A program made the position numbers and the translations under genes. Of a stretch of DNA of 64,000 nt, positions 43,030 to 52,409 are shown in pieces. Source of the stretch: Candidatus Poribacteria bacterium. Its GTDB lineage: Bacteria > Poribacteria > WGA-4E > WGA-3G. The notes under the pieces were generated by a model, which did no database searches, was not told the DNA's origin, and saw nothing but the letters and a program-made list of their open reading frames with translations. The stretch covers positions 62,001 through 126,000 of the forward strand of contig JAJDTM010000042.1 of the NCBI GenBank assembly GCA_022827185.1, given 5' to 3'. Each line of letters starts with the position of its first letter. Positions within the stretch are counted from its first letter, which is position 1.

Positions 43030-46000
43030 CTACCTTAAAATGTCCTCGGGTCCGTAGACCTCTGTGAAGACCGTCCAGATGCCTGTGCGTTTATCGAAAC
43101 GGCTCAATCCACGATATGTGCCGAACCAGACGTAGTTTTTATCAACAGACATAGAGAGGATACCGTTATGCGCCAAACCGTTGTCTCGGGTATAAGTCGT
43201 CCAACTATTTGTCAATTGATCAAACCGACTGACACCTGCGTTGTAGGTGCCGATCCATACCTCTGCGCCATCAACACCGATAGTGGTGACCTTGTTGCTG
43301 GCAAGCCCATCCTCTGTCGTATAGGCAGCCCAAACCTTCGTTTTTTCATTATAGAGCGTTACACCGAGATCACTACCAAACCAGACATTGTCGCCATCAA
43401 TAGCAATACAACTGACTTCATCGCTGGCAAGTCCATCTTCGACTGTGATTGTTTTCCAGATGTCTCTACCGATGTCGTATTTGCTCACACCTCGGCGTGT
43501 GCCGACCCAGACGTGTCTTTTACTCGCTGTGATGCACCAAATTTGGTCGGTAACCAGTGATTCTGCGAACTCTTTAGACACAGCGGAGGGCTGTATCTCT
43601 GTCCCAGAAGTATAGGTAATCCAAGCGTTGAGGTCATCCGCCGTGCGAGGGTACTTTCCGATCCCGGAATTCGTGCCAACCCAGATGCTATCGCCGTCGC
43701 TGCTGACAGAAGTCACATTATTGGCCGGCAACCCGTGATGCGTTTTGTACTGATCCCACTGTAGGGCGATCTTATCAAAACGGTTTGCACCGTCGCGTGT
43801 GCCGACCCAGACATATTGTTCATCCGTTACGATAGAACTCACAACGTTATCGGAAAGACAGTCTCTCTTCTTCCGTCCGTGTCGGTGCCAATGACCGCCG
43901 TGGGTTTCTATATTTTCGGAGCCACCTTCCTGTCGATAATTCTTCCAGTTTCCTAAGACCTTATCATAGCGGGACATCCCTTTGTCGGTGCCGACCCAAA
44001 CGAAACGTTCATCCGTATCTACTGTCCGTACAGTGCGTCCAATAAGCGTTGGCAAAGCGGTCAAAGGGGTCCAGGATTCTTTCTGCTTATCATACCGAGA
44101 AAGTCCGCGCAAGGTCCCCACCCAAACATAGTCTTCATCGACTGCAAGTCCATATTCGCCGACATGGTTATGGAGCAGTCCCTTGATATCTTTAAACGTT
44201 TCCCAAGTGCCGGAGGCAAAATGAAATCGTCGGAGCCCTTCATTGGGTGCAGCTAACCAGAGATAATCGTCATCGGCTGCGAGTTCAAGCGTTCCGCGTC
44301 CTGATCGGATTGTCGTCCACTCCTTTGTACGCCGGTCGTATCGGGTGACACCTGCGTCGTCCCAAGGTCTGTAGAGTATCCAGACATCGTTCTTTGCTGC
44401 AATAATGCGCTTAATGGTTTTTGCAGCAAGCACGTCATTCGTTGAAAACGTCGTCCATTTTTTGGCTTTTTTATCGTATCGTGACAGTGGACGGTTGCTG
44501 CCTCTATCCCATTCTGAACGTGCGACCCAGATGAAATCGTCATCTACAGTAATCCATTCTGCACCTCTACCCGCCAGTCCATCTCTCGGTCCGAAATTTT
44601 TCCATTCACCGGTAATCTCATTGTAACGCGTGAGACCGCGTCCAGATGCGAACCAGACGTTCGGTCCATCAACCCCGAGTGATTTTATCGTCTCAATCTC
44701 ACGGTGCCCTTCTTCTTCAACGACTGCCCACGTTCCAGTCGCTTTGCTATAATGGTTTAGCTCCAAACCTATCATCGGAATGACCCAGACGCTCTGCTCA
44801 CTGACAGCAATTTTATTCACATCGTCTGTAGAGAGACCATCCTTTGCCGTAAAGTGCTGCCATGTGTCCGCCATTTTATCGTAACGCAGTACCCCATAGT
44901 CCGTTGTGAACCAGACCGCATCAGTATCTACATAGGTCCAACGTATGAACGTCATGGATCTTTTTTGGGTGGACTGCAGGATATCCAAACGTGTGAAACG
45001 CCGCCACGTCTCTGTTGGACGGTGAAACCGCACAATACTGCCGTTCGGGGAAGCCCGCCAGTTATTGAACCAGATATAATCGCCATCAAATTTGATGTGT
45101 GAGACCCTTGTTTCAAGGAACGGCTCCCGCATCGGACGGGATTGATGTATTTTTATATTCCCTTGCGGTTCGATTATTTTTATATTCCCTTCCGGTTCGG
45201 TGAGGTGGATTGGGGTTTTCGAGTCTTTCTCCGTAGACCCGTCCTCCATTACATTACGGACTACGGTTTTGCCGTTTTCACCAGACTGATCTGTTTTTAT
45301 ATTCCCTTGCGGTTCGGTAAGATGGGTGTTTTTGCTTGGGTGTTTCCCCAGTGTTTTCAAGTGCTTCTCCGTAGACCCGTCCTCCATTACATTACGGACT
45401 ACGGTTTTGCCGTTTTCACGGCTATGATATTCAACAAGTCCGATGTCCGTCGCTAACCAAAGCGTTGCGTCTGCATCACACAAGATACTGCGGATGTTAT
45501 ACGGCACATTTGAGAGAGACTTCCAAGTATCGGAAGCGATTGTATAACTTCCCAAACCTTGCGGTGTGCCGATCCAGAGGATACCATCTCGAAAGGCAAG
45601 TGCTGTGGCATTGGGGGAGGGTAGCTGATCATTAAAGGACAACGGCACCCAACGCTGCCGAGTGCTGTCATATTTCGCGACACCTTTGCCTGTTCCCGCC
45701 CAAAATGTCTTTTCTTTTTCACCCGTCGATAATAGGACATTCACATACGGATTGGGAAGTCCGTCGGCAGCAGGATGCATTTTCTTATCGGCGATTGAAT
45801 ATCGCCAAACGCCTTCCGCGCCACCGAACCAGACGTTTTCTTTATGAGCAAGTACAGAAACTATAAGCGGATTTTTGGGGGCATCCGGCAGCGCGAGCTG
45901 CGTCCATTCTTGAGATGTTGGGTCATACATAGCGGGTCCCAAACTGGTGCCGACCCAGATAACCGAATTGGGCTGTGCCGCGTTAGCATCAATTGCTGTT

Positions 46001-47499
46001 ACAAAGGCTTCACCTTGCGTTGCCGCTTGAGGTGGGGTATGAAATACCCATTCGGTACCTACGGATGTCCGTGTGCCAAGCCCGCGATCACTTCCAATCC
46101 AAATGGCTGTCGGTAAAGATGCTTCCGATGCCCCGATACCGTCTTGCTGATTGCCGACGGCTGATGGCTGACTGCTAATGAATATTGACGTGATATAAGG
46201 TGTCGGCAGTCCGTCTTCTTTAGAAATGATTTCCCAAGTGCGCGTTTGCCGCGCGTAAACCGAAATCCCTGCAACTGTTGCTACCCAAAGGTTACCATCG
46301 GCATCGCGTGTTATATCGCGGACATCGTTGTCGGCGAGAAAATCGGCTTGTTTGTAAATTGTCCATTCACCGGTTACTTTATCGAAACGACTGACACCAT
46401 CCTCTTTACTCGCAAACCAGACATCATCTCCTTGAGTGGTAATCCAACTGACATGATTGCTTGACAATCCATCCGTTTTGGTGTAATGCACCCATGTATT
46501 GACGGGTTTGATGAACCGATGCACACCTGCATTGGCAGTCCCAAACCAGACTTGGAAGCCATCTGAACGGATGGAGGTGATCATATTGCTTTTCAGCAGG
46601 TCGGTCTTCGTATACGTTTTGATGAACGTTTGATCAACTTGATTGTATTGACTGACCCCCTCGTCTTGTGTACCAAACCAGACGCTGTTGTCGTCCACTG
46701 CGATTGTAGCGATTTCGCTATCTATCAAGCCATCTGATTTTGTGTAATTGTTCCAAGAATCGGTATCCCGATGGTAGCGGCTCACACCGCCCCTGCTGAA
46801 TCTCGGATCCTCATCCCATCCATGCGGATCTGGGTTAATTTCCCTATCGGTGCCGACCCAGACGTATTCTGGCTCGACTGCGATCGTTGTAATTATCTTA
46901 CTGACCAAACCGTCTTTCCGGGTGCGTACCGCCCAACTATCAATCGTTTTGTCATAACGGTTTAACCCTTCAGAGGTGCCAAACCAGACGTAGTTTCCGT
47001 CCACTGCAATAGAGGAAACCTGATCGCTCGCTAAACCATCAATCGTTCGGAAGGTCGAAAAGGTGTCTGTTTGGGTGTCGTAGCGGCTTACGCCTTCATC
47101 GGTAGCGAACCAGACCCATTGCCCATCAACCGCAACGGCGTTCACCATATCGTTTGCCAATCCGTCTTCCATGGTATAGTGTAGCCACTGATCCTGCTGA
47201 CGTTCCCAGCGCGAAACGCCGCGCGCTGTCGCAATCCATACGTTGTTTGCGTCGGCTGCAATACAGTTGACTTCGTTGCTGACGAGCGTCCGTTCCACGG
47301 GCCATACCTTTTCGGGACGTGAATCTGCGCCGGAATCCTCAAGTGTAATACCAGACTGCGGATCGGTTGTTAAGGGTCCACACCCTATAATCACAAAATG
47401 GGAAAGCAACAACAAAACACACGCAACAAAAGTAATATACGCACATCTGCTTTTGGGTCCCACAATCCGAAGGTTATTTTTTTCTGATGGGTTCATCAT
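43030..47499 (-). CDS. giant two-component-propeller lipoprotein
   Basis: The protein is 1489 residues from the ATG at 47499, behind GGAAGG; upstream in-frame ATGs lie before the promoter. The signal peptide ends VIIGC (lipid Cys40). More than twenty Reg_prop-type blades follow (pattern VWFGT-x-GVSRYDK, W-x-x-YT-x-x-DGL), enough for three or four beta-propellers. These blades usually form the sensor part of hybrid kinases, but no kinase, HTH or Y_Y_Y domain follows, so this is a stand-alone cell-surface protein. Residues about 690-786 are a low-complexity insert made of dispersed repeat DNA. A sigma-54-type promoter lies just upstream. Confidence 0.84.
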   Translation of the reverse strand: MMNPSEKNNLRIVGPKSRCAYITFVACVLLLLSHFVIIGCGPLTTDPQSGITLEDSGADSRPEKVWPVERTLVSNEVNCIAADANNVWIATARGVSRWERQQDQWLHYTMEDGLANDMVNAVAVDGQWVWFATDEGVSRYDTQTDTFSTFRTIDGLASDQVSSIAVDGNYVWFGTSEGLNRYDKTIDSWAVRTRKDGLVSKIITTIAVEPEYVWVGTDREINPDPHGWDEDPRFSRGGVSRYHRDTDSWNNYTKSDGLIDSEIATIAVDDNSVWFGTQDEGVSQYNQVDQTFIKTYTKTDLLKSNMITSIRSDGFQVWFGTANAGVHRFIKPVNTWVHYTKTDGLSSNHVSWITTQGDDVWFASKEDGVSRFDKVTGEWTIYKQADFLADNDVRDITRDADGNLWVATVAGISVYARQTRTWEIISKEDGLPTPYITSIFISSQPSAVGNQQDGIGASEASLPTAIWIGSDRGLGTRTSVGTEWVFHTPPQAATQGEAFVTAIDANAAQPNSVIWVGTSLGPAMYDPTSQEWTQLALPDAPKNPLIVSVLAHKENVWFGGAEGVWRYSIADKKMHPAADGLPNPYVNVLLSTGEKEKTFWAGTGKGVAKYDSTRQRWVPLSFNDQLPSPNATALAFRDGILWIGTPQGLGSYTIASDTWKSLSNVPYNIRSILCDADATLWLATDIGLVEYHSRENGKTVVRNVMEDGSTEKHLKTLGKHPSKNTHLTEPQGNIKTDQSGENGKTVVRNVMEDGSTEKDSKTPIHLTEPEGNIKIIEPQGNIKIHQSRPMREPFLETRVSHIKFDGDYIWFNNWRASPNGSIVRFHRPTETWRRFTRLDILQSTQKRSMTFIRWTYVDTDAVWFTTDYGVLRYDKMADTWQHFTAKDGLSTDDVNKIAVSEQSVWVIPMIGLELNHYSKATGTWAVVEEEGHREIETIKSLGVDGPNVWFASGRGLTRYNEITGEWKNFGPRDGLAGRGAEWITVDDDFIWVARSEWDRGSNRPLSRYDKKAKKWTTFSTNDVLAAKTIKRIIAAKNDVWILYRPWDDAGVTRYDRRTKEWTTIRSGRGTLELAADDDYLWLAAPNEGLRRFHFASGTWETFKDIKGLLHNHVGEYGLAVDEDYVWVGTLRGLSRYDKQKESWTPLTALPTLIGRTVRTVDTDERFVWVGTDKGMSRYDKVLGNWKNYRQEGGSENIETHGGHWHRHGRKKRDCLSDNVVSSIVTDEQYVWVGTRDGANRFDKIALQWDQYKTHHGLPANNVTSVSSDGDSIWVGTNSGIGKYPRTADDLNAWITYTSGTEIQPSAVSKEFAESLVTDQIWCITASKRHVWVGTRRGVSKYDIGRDIWKTITVEDGLASDEVSCIAIDGDNVWFGSDLGVTLYNEKTKVWAAYTTEDGLASNKVTTIGVDGAEVWIGTYNAGVSRFDQLTNSWTTYTRDNGLAHNGILSMSVDKNYVWFGTYRGLSRFDKRTGIWTVFTEVYGPEDILR
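45142..45430. repeat. repeat-derived insert inside the propeller gene
   Basis: Three copies of a TTTTTATATTCCCTTGCGG-type module (about 45149, 45177 and 45294) and two identical 54-bp blocks (45227-45280 and 45365-45418) build this segment. The 138-nt offset is a multiple of three, so the frame is kept; the peptide ENGKTVVRNVMEDGSTEK appears twice. The same T-rich/GGTTCGG module precedes the 78-bp repeats at 16034 and 17682. Confidence 0.8.
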
Positions 47500-47560
47500 T
47501 TTGTCGCCTTCCTTTTTGCCGAAGTTTGTGTTTTGCAATATGAGGACTCTGTTCACCGTT

Positions 47561-47577
47561 TGGCAACTATTATGCCA
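47561..47577 (-). promoter_or_regulatory. sigma-54-type promoter of the propeller lipoprotein
   Basis: On the minus strand TGGCATAATAGTTGCC has GG (47576-47575) and GC (47564-47563) at exact -24/-12 spacing, with TGGCAT and TTGC both at consensus. Start of transcription would be near 47551, about 50 nt before the ATG. The site is nearly palindromic, so the plus strand also fits less well. Confidence 0.6.
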
Positions 47578-47798
47578 CAAAAACATTTCATGAGCAAGAG
47601 AAGTATAAAATTGGAGGTGGATCCGTTTAACTTTGCAACGTCGCGATTCGGAGATCGCTCCTATCATGCGCTGGTCGAGACCCAAATTATGTTGAACTCA
47701 TGTGTTACTATAACTTTAAGACGTATATCGTCGGTGCATCCCTTAAAAAAGTTGTACGAACCCATACTGTCCCTATAAAAAAAGGTGATAAAAAATGT

Positions 47799-47827
47799 TT
47801 GACAAAAATTTTCCGATGCCCTACAGT
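47799..47827 (+). promoter_or_regulatory. candidate sigma-70 promoter of the amidohydrolase
   Basis: TTGACA (47799-47804), 17 nt, then TACAGT (47822-47827; 4 of 6 matches) lies about 55 nt before the ATG. A weaker pair TTGTAC / TATAAA is at 47752-47779. Confidence 0.4.
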
Positions 47828-47882
47828 GGACGCAAAGAGATATAATAATCCATCCGAAAACTATAAAGACTGGGGTGTTTCT

Positions 47883-48908
47883 ATGCCATTTGGAGACAAT
47901 GACTGGCTCGCTTTAACTGAAGAACCGACATTGGAACCGGAACTGCCAATTTGCGATCCACATCACCATTTCTGGGATTTCCGAACCGAGCGTATTCCTT
48001 ATCAACGGTATCTGCTCCACGAACTCATAGCGGATATTGACGGTGGACACAATGTGCGTTCTACTGTATTTGTTGAGGCGCGAGCGATGTATCGTGCTGA
48101 TGGACCGGCAGAGATGCGTCCTGTCGGTGAAGTTGAGTTTGTGCAAGGACTGGCGGCTGCGAGTGCAAGTGGGTTATACGGTGAAAGTCGTGCTGCCGCT
48201 GCGATTGTCGGGCACGCGAACCTAAACTTAGGTGAACGCGTTGAACCTGTATTGGCAGCCTTGCAGGCAGCGAGTCCGAATCGGTTTCGGGGTATCCGAC
48301 ACTCCGTCACCTCGGATCCACATCCGGAGATAGGCGGCACTTCCGCATACAGAACAGCCGGACAACTGGGACGTGAGGATTTCCGGGCGGGGGCACGAGT
48401 ATTGGCAAGTATGGGGATGTCGTTTGAGGCTTGGATGTTCGCCCCACAACTCCCAGAACTTGCGGATTTCGCGAAATCCGTACCCGATTTGACGATTATT
48501 TCAAACCATATCGGCGGTTTGCTGCGGGTCGGTCCTTATGGTGGTCGAGATAACGAAGTGCTGGCGAATTGGCGGAGCGGTATCGATGCTATAGCAGCTT
48601 GCCCGAATGTTCACATGAAACTGGGTGGTATCGGCATGCCGCGTACCGGTTTTGACTGGCACGAGCGAGAAAAACCGATCGGTTCTGAAGAATTGGCGGC
48701 ATCTATCGCACCTTTTATGAATTATTGTATTGAGCAATTCGGTCCGGAGCGGTGTATGTTTGAAAGTAACTTTCCGGTTGATAAGGTTTCGTTCTCCTAC
48801 AATGTGATGTATAACGCCTTCAAACGGTTGTCAACAGAGTATTCAGACGATGAACGTGCCGCACTATTTCATGATACTGCTACTCATGTGTATCGGATAG
48901 ATGTATAA
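47883..48908 (+). CDS. amidohydrolase_2 family metal-dependent hydrolase
   Basis: The protein is 341 residues from the ATG at 47883 (MPFGDNDW), chosen because homology-like sequence begins soon after and GGGGTG precedes it; the frame is open further upstream but shows no conserved sequence. A TIM-barrel hydrolase of the amidohydrolase_2 group: CDPHHHFWDF (24-33) gives the metal His pair, GHANLNLG, RFRGIRH, IISNHIGGL and CMFESNFPVDK follow, the last with the catalytic Asp. Relatives include lactonases and decarboxylases acting on sugar acids or aromatic acids. Substrate is unknown; the gene stands alone. Confidence 0.84.
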   Translation: MPFGDNDWLALTEEPTLEPELPICDPHHHFWDFRTERIPYQRYLLHELIADIDGGHNVRSTVFVEARAMYRADGPAEMRPVGEVEFVQGLAAASASGLYGESRAAAAIVGHANLNLGERVEPVLAALQAASPNRFRGIRHSVTSDPHPEIGGTSAYRTAGQLGREDFRAGARVLASMGMSFEAWMFAPQLPELADFAKSVPDLTIISNHIGGLLRVGPYGGRDNEVLANWRSGIDAIAACPNVHMKLGGIGMPRTGFDWHEREKPIGSEELAASIAPFMNYCIEQFGPERCMFESNFPVDKVSFSYNVMYNAFKRLSTEYSDDERAALFHDTATHVYRIDV

Positions 48909-49064
48909 AATAGCACCTCAGTATGGTAACAGGTAATAACTTCCTTATAGAACCGTCCATCTCGCGTCGTTTGCCACAGTCTAACAGAAACAATCCTGTG
49001 AAACTTCTCAAAATCAACAAGAAAATGATTCTCAATGCCCGTCCTGAAGGACACGACTGAAAAA

Positions 49065-49988
49065 ATGAACATTAACAGAGATTATTTCTGGTTCCAACTC
49101 TTTAAGACACGAGGCATAGGTCCCAAACTTCTTGCCTCTATTGCCAAAATATTGGAAGCAGAAAACCTAAACCCAGAAACGTTGCCGCTCAACCACAACG
49201 ATCTCTCGGAGCAGTTTCCAAAATTAGCGAAAATCCTTAAGGGAAAAATTCGCGAGGAAGATAGTGAAAAGGTATTCGCAGCGTACGAGCAACTTAAAGA
49301 TTATGGGATCAATATTATCTACCCCGGACACCCAGATTTTCCGCCACATCTCCTTGAAATTTCGCCGGTACTGTTTACTAAAGGGCAGCAAAAACGCCTT
49401 AGGTCCGATAGCGTCACGATTGTTGGGGCGCGGGATGTATCGGATATAGGGATTCGTATTACGAGAAATTTGGCTGGTGAACTTGTAGATAACGGCATAA
49501 ATATCGTCTCTGGATATGCCGAGGGTGTTGACTTAGAGGCGCATTTAGGTGCATTAGCAGCAGGCGGCACAACGACGCTCGTTCTATCTGGCGGCATCAA
49601 GCAGCTGCGTCAGAAAAGCGCGTTTAAGAAATTCAATTGGGATCAAGATGTCCTTGCGGTTTCACAATTTGACCCAGATACCCAACGGTCCATGTGGTAT
49701 GCGCTGGCGCGAAATCAGCTTGTGTGCGGACTCTCCAAAGCGGTTGTCGTCATTGAATCCGGCCCCGAGCAAGATGCTCACGGTAAAATGAGTGGAACGT
49801 TTTATACCGCAAAAGCAGCACTTGACCTGAATCTACCGCTTTTCGTTCTCAACCCAAACTGCCTTGACGATCCACCTAAAGGCAATGCCGATTTGATTGC
49901 GTTGGGAGGCTATAGTTTAGATTCGGTTGATGGCGCGGCGGAGATTGTAGAATGTATCTCTGATAAAGCGAATATCTATTCACTTTGA
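49065..49988 (+). CDS. DprA/Smf-like protein
   Basis: The protein is 307 residues from the ATG at 49065 (an in-frame ATG at 49035 is possible). A short helical N-terminus with a helix-hairpin-helix look (TRGIGPKLLASIAKIL) is followed by the DprA Rossmann fold: VTIVGARDVSDIGIR, IVSGYAEGVDLEAHLGAL, ARNQLVCGLSKAVVVIES and GTFYTAKAA. DprA loads RecA on single-stranded DNA during transformation. This copy departs from consensus in several places (a KMSGTFYTA end loop, no C-terminal winged helix) and stands outside any competence operon, so another nucleic-acid or nucleotide-binding SLOG role is possible. It overlaps the convergent gene by 13 nt. Confidence 0.75.
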   Translation: MNINRDYFWFQLFKTRGIGPKLLASIAKILEAENLNPETLPLNHNDLSEQFPKLAKILKGKIREEDSEKVFAAYEQLKDYGINIIYPGHPDFPPHLLEISPVLFTKGQQKRLRSDSVTIVGARDVSDIGIRITRNLAGELVDNGINIVSGYAEGVDLEAHLGALAAGGTTTLVLSGGIKQLRQKSAFKKFNWDQDVLAVSQFDPDTQRSMWYALARNQLVCGLSKAVVVIESGPEQDAHGKMSGTFYTAKAALDLNLPLFVLNPNCLDDPPKGNADLIALGGYSLDSVDGAAEIVECISDKANIYSL

Positions 49989-52402
49989 ACCAATTTGAAC
50001 TTATGTGTTGCTTCCTCTACACCGACGAAACGGCTGTAGATTGCTATATGGCTGAGCTTGCCTTCCCAATTCCGACCACCACTCGCTTCATCACCGAAGA
50101 GTAACGGATAAAGTTCCCAATTGCTGAAATCTCCCTGCGTGCCGTTGCTAACGTGGACGAGTTCACCGTCAATGTAGCAGTAGACGTTACCCTCAAAATA
50201 ACTGACGATGACGTGCATCGGTTTTCCTGATTCAATCCTACCGAAAGAAAACTCGCCACCTAAGCCATTCGTGCCGGTTTGCGGTGTCCGGATTCGGACA
50301 GTAAAACGATTGTCATCCTGTCCGAAGGTAAAGTTACGATGGGTAATGTCGTTTGAGAACGAGATAATCCGCGCGGGACCGCTCTGGTCAAGGTTATCCG
50401 TTGTAACGAGACACTCAAGTGTTAATTGATTGCTTTCCTGACATGCTGCGAGCAGTGTATCATTGAGATCTCCCGCAAGGAATGAACCACCGGTCAGATC
50501 TATCTGTCCATTTTCACCGATTGTCGCGTCGCCGCGGGGTTCAATCTTTCCGCTATCTTCAAGCGTGCCGTGCCAGAGAAAAACGAGTCCATCGCGCGAG
50601 CCGGGGAATTCTGTGTGCGTCCCAATATCAGCAGGTGCTTCCGGTGATACATGAATTGCGAGGGATGTCGTTGCCGTGTCCCCTTCCTCGTCCATCACCG
50701 TGAGCGTTGCAACGTATTGACCGAGGTTCTCGTAGACGTGCATCGGGCTCGATTCAGAGGACGTTGTACCGTCTCCGAAAGTCCAGTGGTGTGCCAGATC
50801 CCCTGCTGCGGAGAAGTTCACTGTGAGCGGTGCACTCCCTTGAAGCACATCGGCGGATGCCTTCGCTTCCGGACGGAGTTTCTCACCCGGTGCATATGGC
50901 GTAAAGCGATAGGCAGAACCACTCGGCTGTGCAGCAAATGTATATTCTCCAGGGTGTGCTGTGCCGACAGGAATGACTTTCATGTTCCAAGTATCTACAC
51001 GATCGACTTTATAAGGTTGCTCTCCGCGCAAATCGAGTGTTATCGTCTGTGGTGCAGTTGTGTACGTAAGGTAGTATTCTCCATGTCTTGCGAGAATATA
51101 GCGTCCCTTGTCATCGCCGATCGGTTCAAGCGTATCAAACGGTGGTGCGTCCGCCATGAAGTTTTTGAGGAACGCAATCCGCGGTGGACTCTCACCGCGC
51201 AGCACTCCACCCTTTGCCCACCAGAGGAGGTCTTCAGGGTGGTTGTATGTCTCTCCGTGTCCGACGTAGCACCCAGAAACAGTGCCTGCCCAGAAGTTTT
51301 GCACCATCTGTTCTGCAGTGATATTTCCCCATCCTTGCGAAATATTGCCCTCGTAACGGCACTCGTCATAGATAACGGGCTTTCCATATTGCGTGCGATA
51401 GTTGATGCCTTGTGCCATGTTAGAGGTCTGGATGCTGGTATGCGTTACCCACGGCTTGCTGTGGTCATACCAACGCCTGCAGTTGTGGATGCCGCGTAAA
51501 CGCGGATATGGATCGTGATCGCGGATAACCTGAAAAAAACGATCCCAATCGGATTCCTGTTTCGCAGGCATGATGTCAAATTCGTTTGCGAGGGACCACC
51601 AGACGTTTCGGAACGCTGCCAACCGCGCGACGGCGTAGCGGATATACCGATCATCGCCCTCGGCATCCATGTTTTCAAAATCCCACCGGTCATAAGTATG
51701 AAATAAGATGATGTCCGCTTCAATACCGAGGTCCAAGAGGTCTTGAACGCGCTGCTCAAAATGCTGCCAGAATTCGGGGTTGAATCTTGTGAAATCCCAA
51801 TCTTTTAGAGGCTTTCCTTCATACGGATAGTAGACGGGTTCGTTTTTGTTGTAGACGTAATCTTTTGGAAAGATGCACATCCGCATCTTATTGAAGGGTG
51901 CCTCGGCGAGGGTTTCGAGCGTCTGTTCCTCCATCGCATCGCCTTGATGTGCCCATGCATAACAGGTCGTCCCAAATTGGTGATAGGGTGTGCCGTCAGC
52001 GTATTGTAAATAGAAGTCTTTATGGACACTTACGGGTCCGTGGTTCCCGTCGGACGGTTCGACGCATGTAAATTGCCCGGTCTTACCGTTGAGTTCGGCG
52101 CGGTTACTTTTTGTTGTATACGTCCATTCACCGACTGCGTCGGGCATGAATCGGATTTTGTAAATTCCGTTTCCGTCGTAGAACCCCTGCGGTTCAAAAG
52201 TTCGACCGTTTTGTTTAAATTCTGCCGTTAATTCAACCTCAGTGAACGGATTTTCTGTGTCCGGTCCATCCAAAGTTACTTCAAATATCCCCCAACGTTC
52301 AACCATATTCACCTCTGAATTTTTTTGTGCATTCACGGTAATTGCTATACTTAGGAAAAAGGCAGCCGTGAAAATTATTATTGGTAAGATGTATCTTGCC
52401 AT
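49976..52402 (-). CDS. secreted DUF5060 glycoside-hydrolase-like protein with PKD and LamG domains
   Basis: The protein is 808 residues from the ATG at 52402 (AAGG upstream, 7 nt after the previous stop). A signal peptide (about 1-26) leads to a DUF5060 beta domain (VERWGIFEVTLDGP; YKIRFMPDAVGEW), then a DUF4038-like TIM barrel (FGTTCYAWAHQGD, NVWWSLANEFDIM with an acid/base-type Glu, VIYDECRYEGN with a second Glu), a PKD domain (VNFSAAGDLAHHWTFGDGTT) and a C-terminal LamG (LTLECLVTTDN, GKPMHVIVSYFEGNVYCYIDGE). Such enzymes are putative polysaccharide hydrolases. The two Glu residues fit a retaining mechanism. Substrate is unknown. Confidence 0.8.
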   Translation of the reverse strand: MARYILPIIIFTAAFFLSIAITVNAQKNSEVNMVERWGIFEVTLDGPDTENPFTEVELTAEFKQNGRTFEPQGFYDGNGIYKIRFMPDAVGEWTYTTKSNRAELNGKTGQFTCVEPSDGNHGPVSVHKDFYLQYADGTPYHQFGTTCYAWAHQGDAMEEQTLETLAEAPFNKMRMCIFPKDYVYNKNEPVYYPYEGKPLKDWDFTRFNPEFWQHFEQRVQDLLDLGIEADIILFHTYDRWDFENMDAEGDDRYIRYAVARLAAFRNVWWSLANEFDIMPAKQESDWDRFFQVIRDHDPYPRLRGIHNCRRWYDHSKPWVTHTSIQTSNMAQGINYRTQYGKPVIYDECRYEGNISQGWGNITAEQMVQNFWAGTVSGCYVGHGETYNHPEDLLWWAKGGVLRGESPPRIAFLKNFMADAPPFDTLEPIGDDKGRYILARHGEYYLTYTTAPQTITLDLRGEQPYKVDRVDTWNMKVIPVGTAHPGEYTFAAQPSGSAYRFTPYAPGEKLRPEAKASADVLQGSAPLTVNFSAAGDLAHHWTFGDGTTSSESSPMHVYENLGQYVATLTVMDEEGDTATTSLAIHVSPEAPADIGTHTEFPGSRDGLVFLWHGTLEDSGKIEPRGDATIGENGQIDLTGGSFLAGDLNDTLLAACQESNQLTLECLVTTDNLDQSGPARIISFSNDITHRNFTFGQDDNRFTVRIRTPQTGTNGLGGEFSFGRIESGKPMHVIVSYFEGNVYCYIDGELVHVSNGTQGDFSNWELYPLLFGDEASGGRNWEGKLSHIAIYSRFVGVEEATHKFKLVQSE

Positions 52403-52409
52403 TGCAACC

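Larger units (their letters stand above)
47500..47882. other. divergent intergenic region, propeller lipoprotein / amidohydrolase
   Basis: This 383-nt gap has no supported gene. It carries the sigma-54-type site for the minus strand and a sigma-70 candidate for the plus strand, listed separately. A 16-codon ATG frame at 47796 lacks any support. Confidence 0.5.

Noticed and set aside
43030..47499. Hybrid two-component sensor kinase
   Set aside because: Only propeller blades are present; there is no Y_Y_Y, histidine kinase, receiver or HTH domain, and a lipoprotein signal is at the N-terminus.
47796..47846. Short ATG frame upstream of the amidohydrolase
   Set aside because: Sixteen codons, no ribosome site, and it overlaps a promoter candidate.
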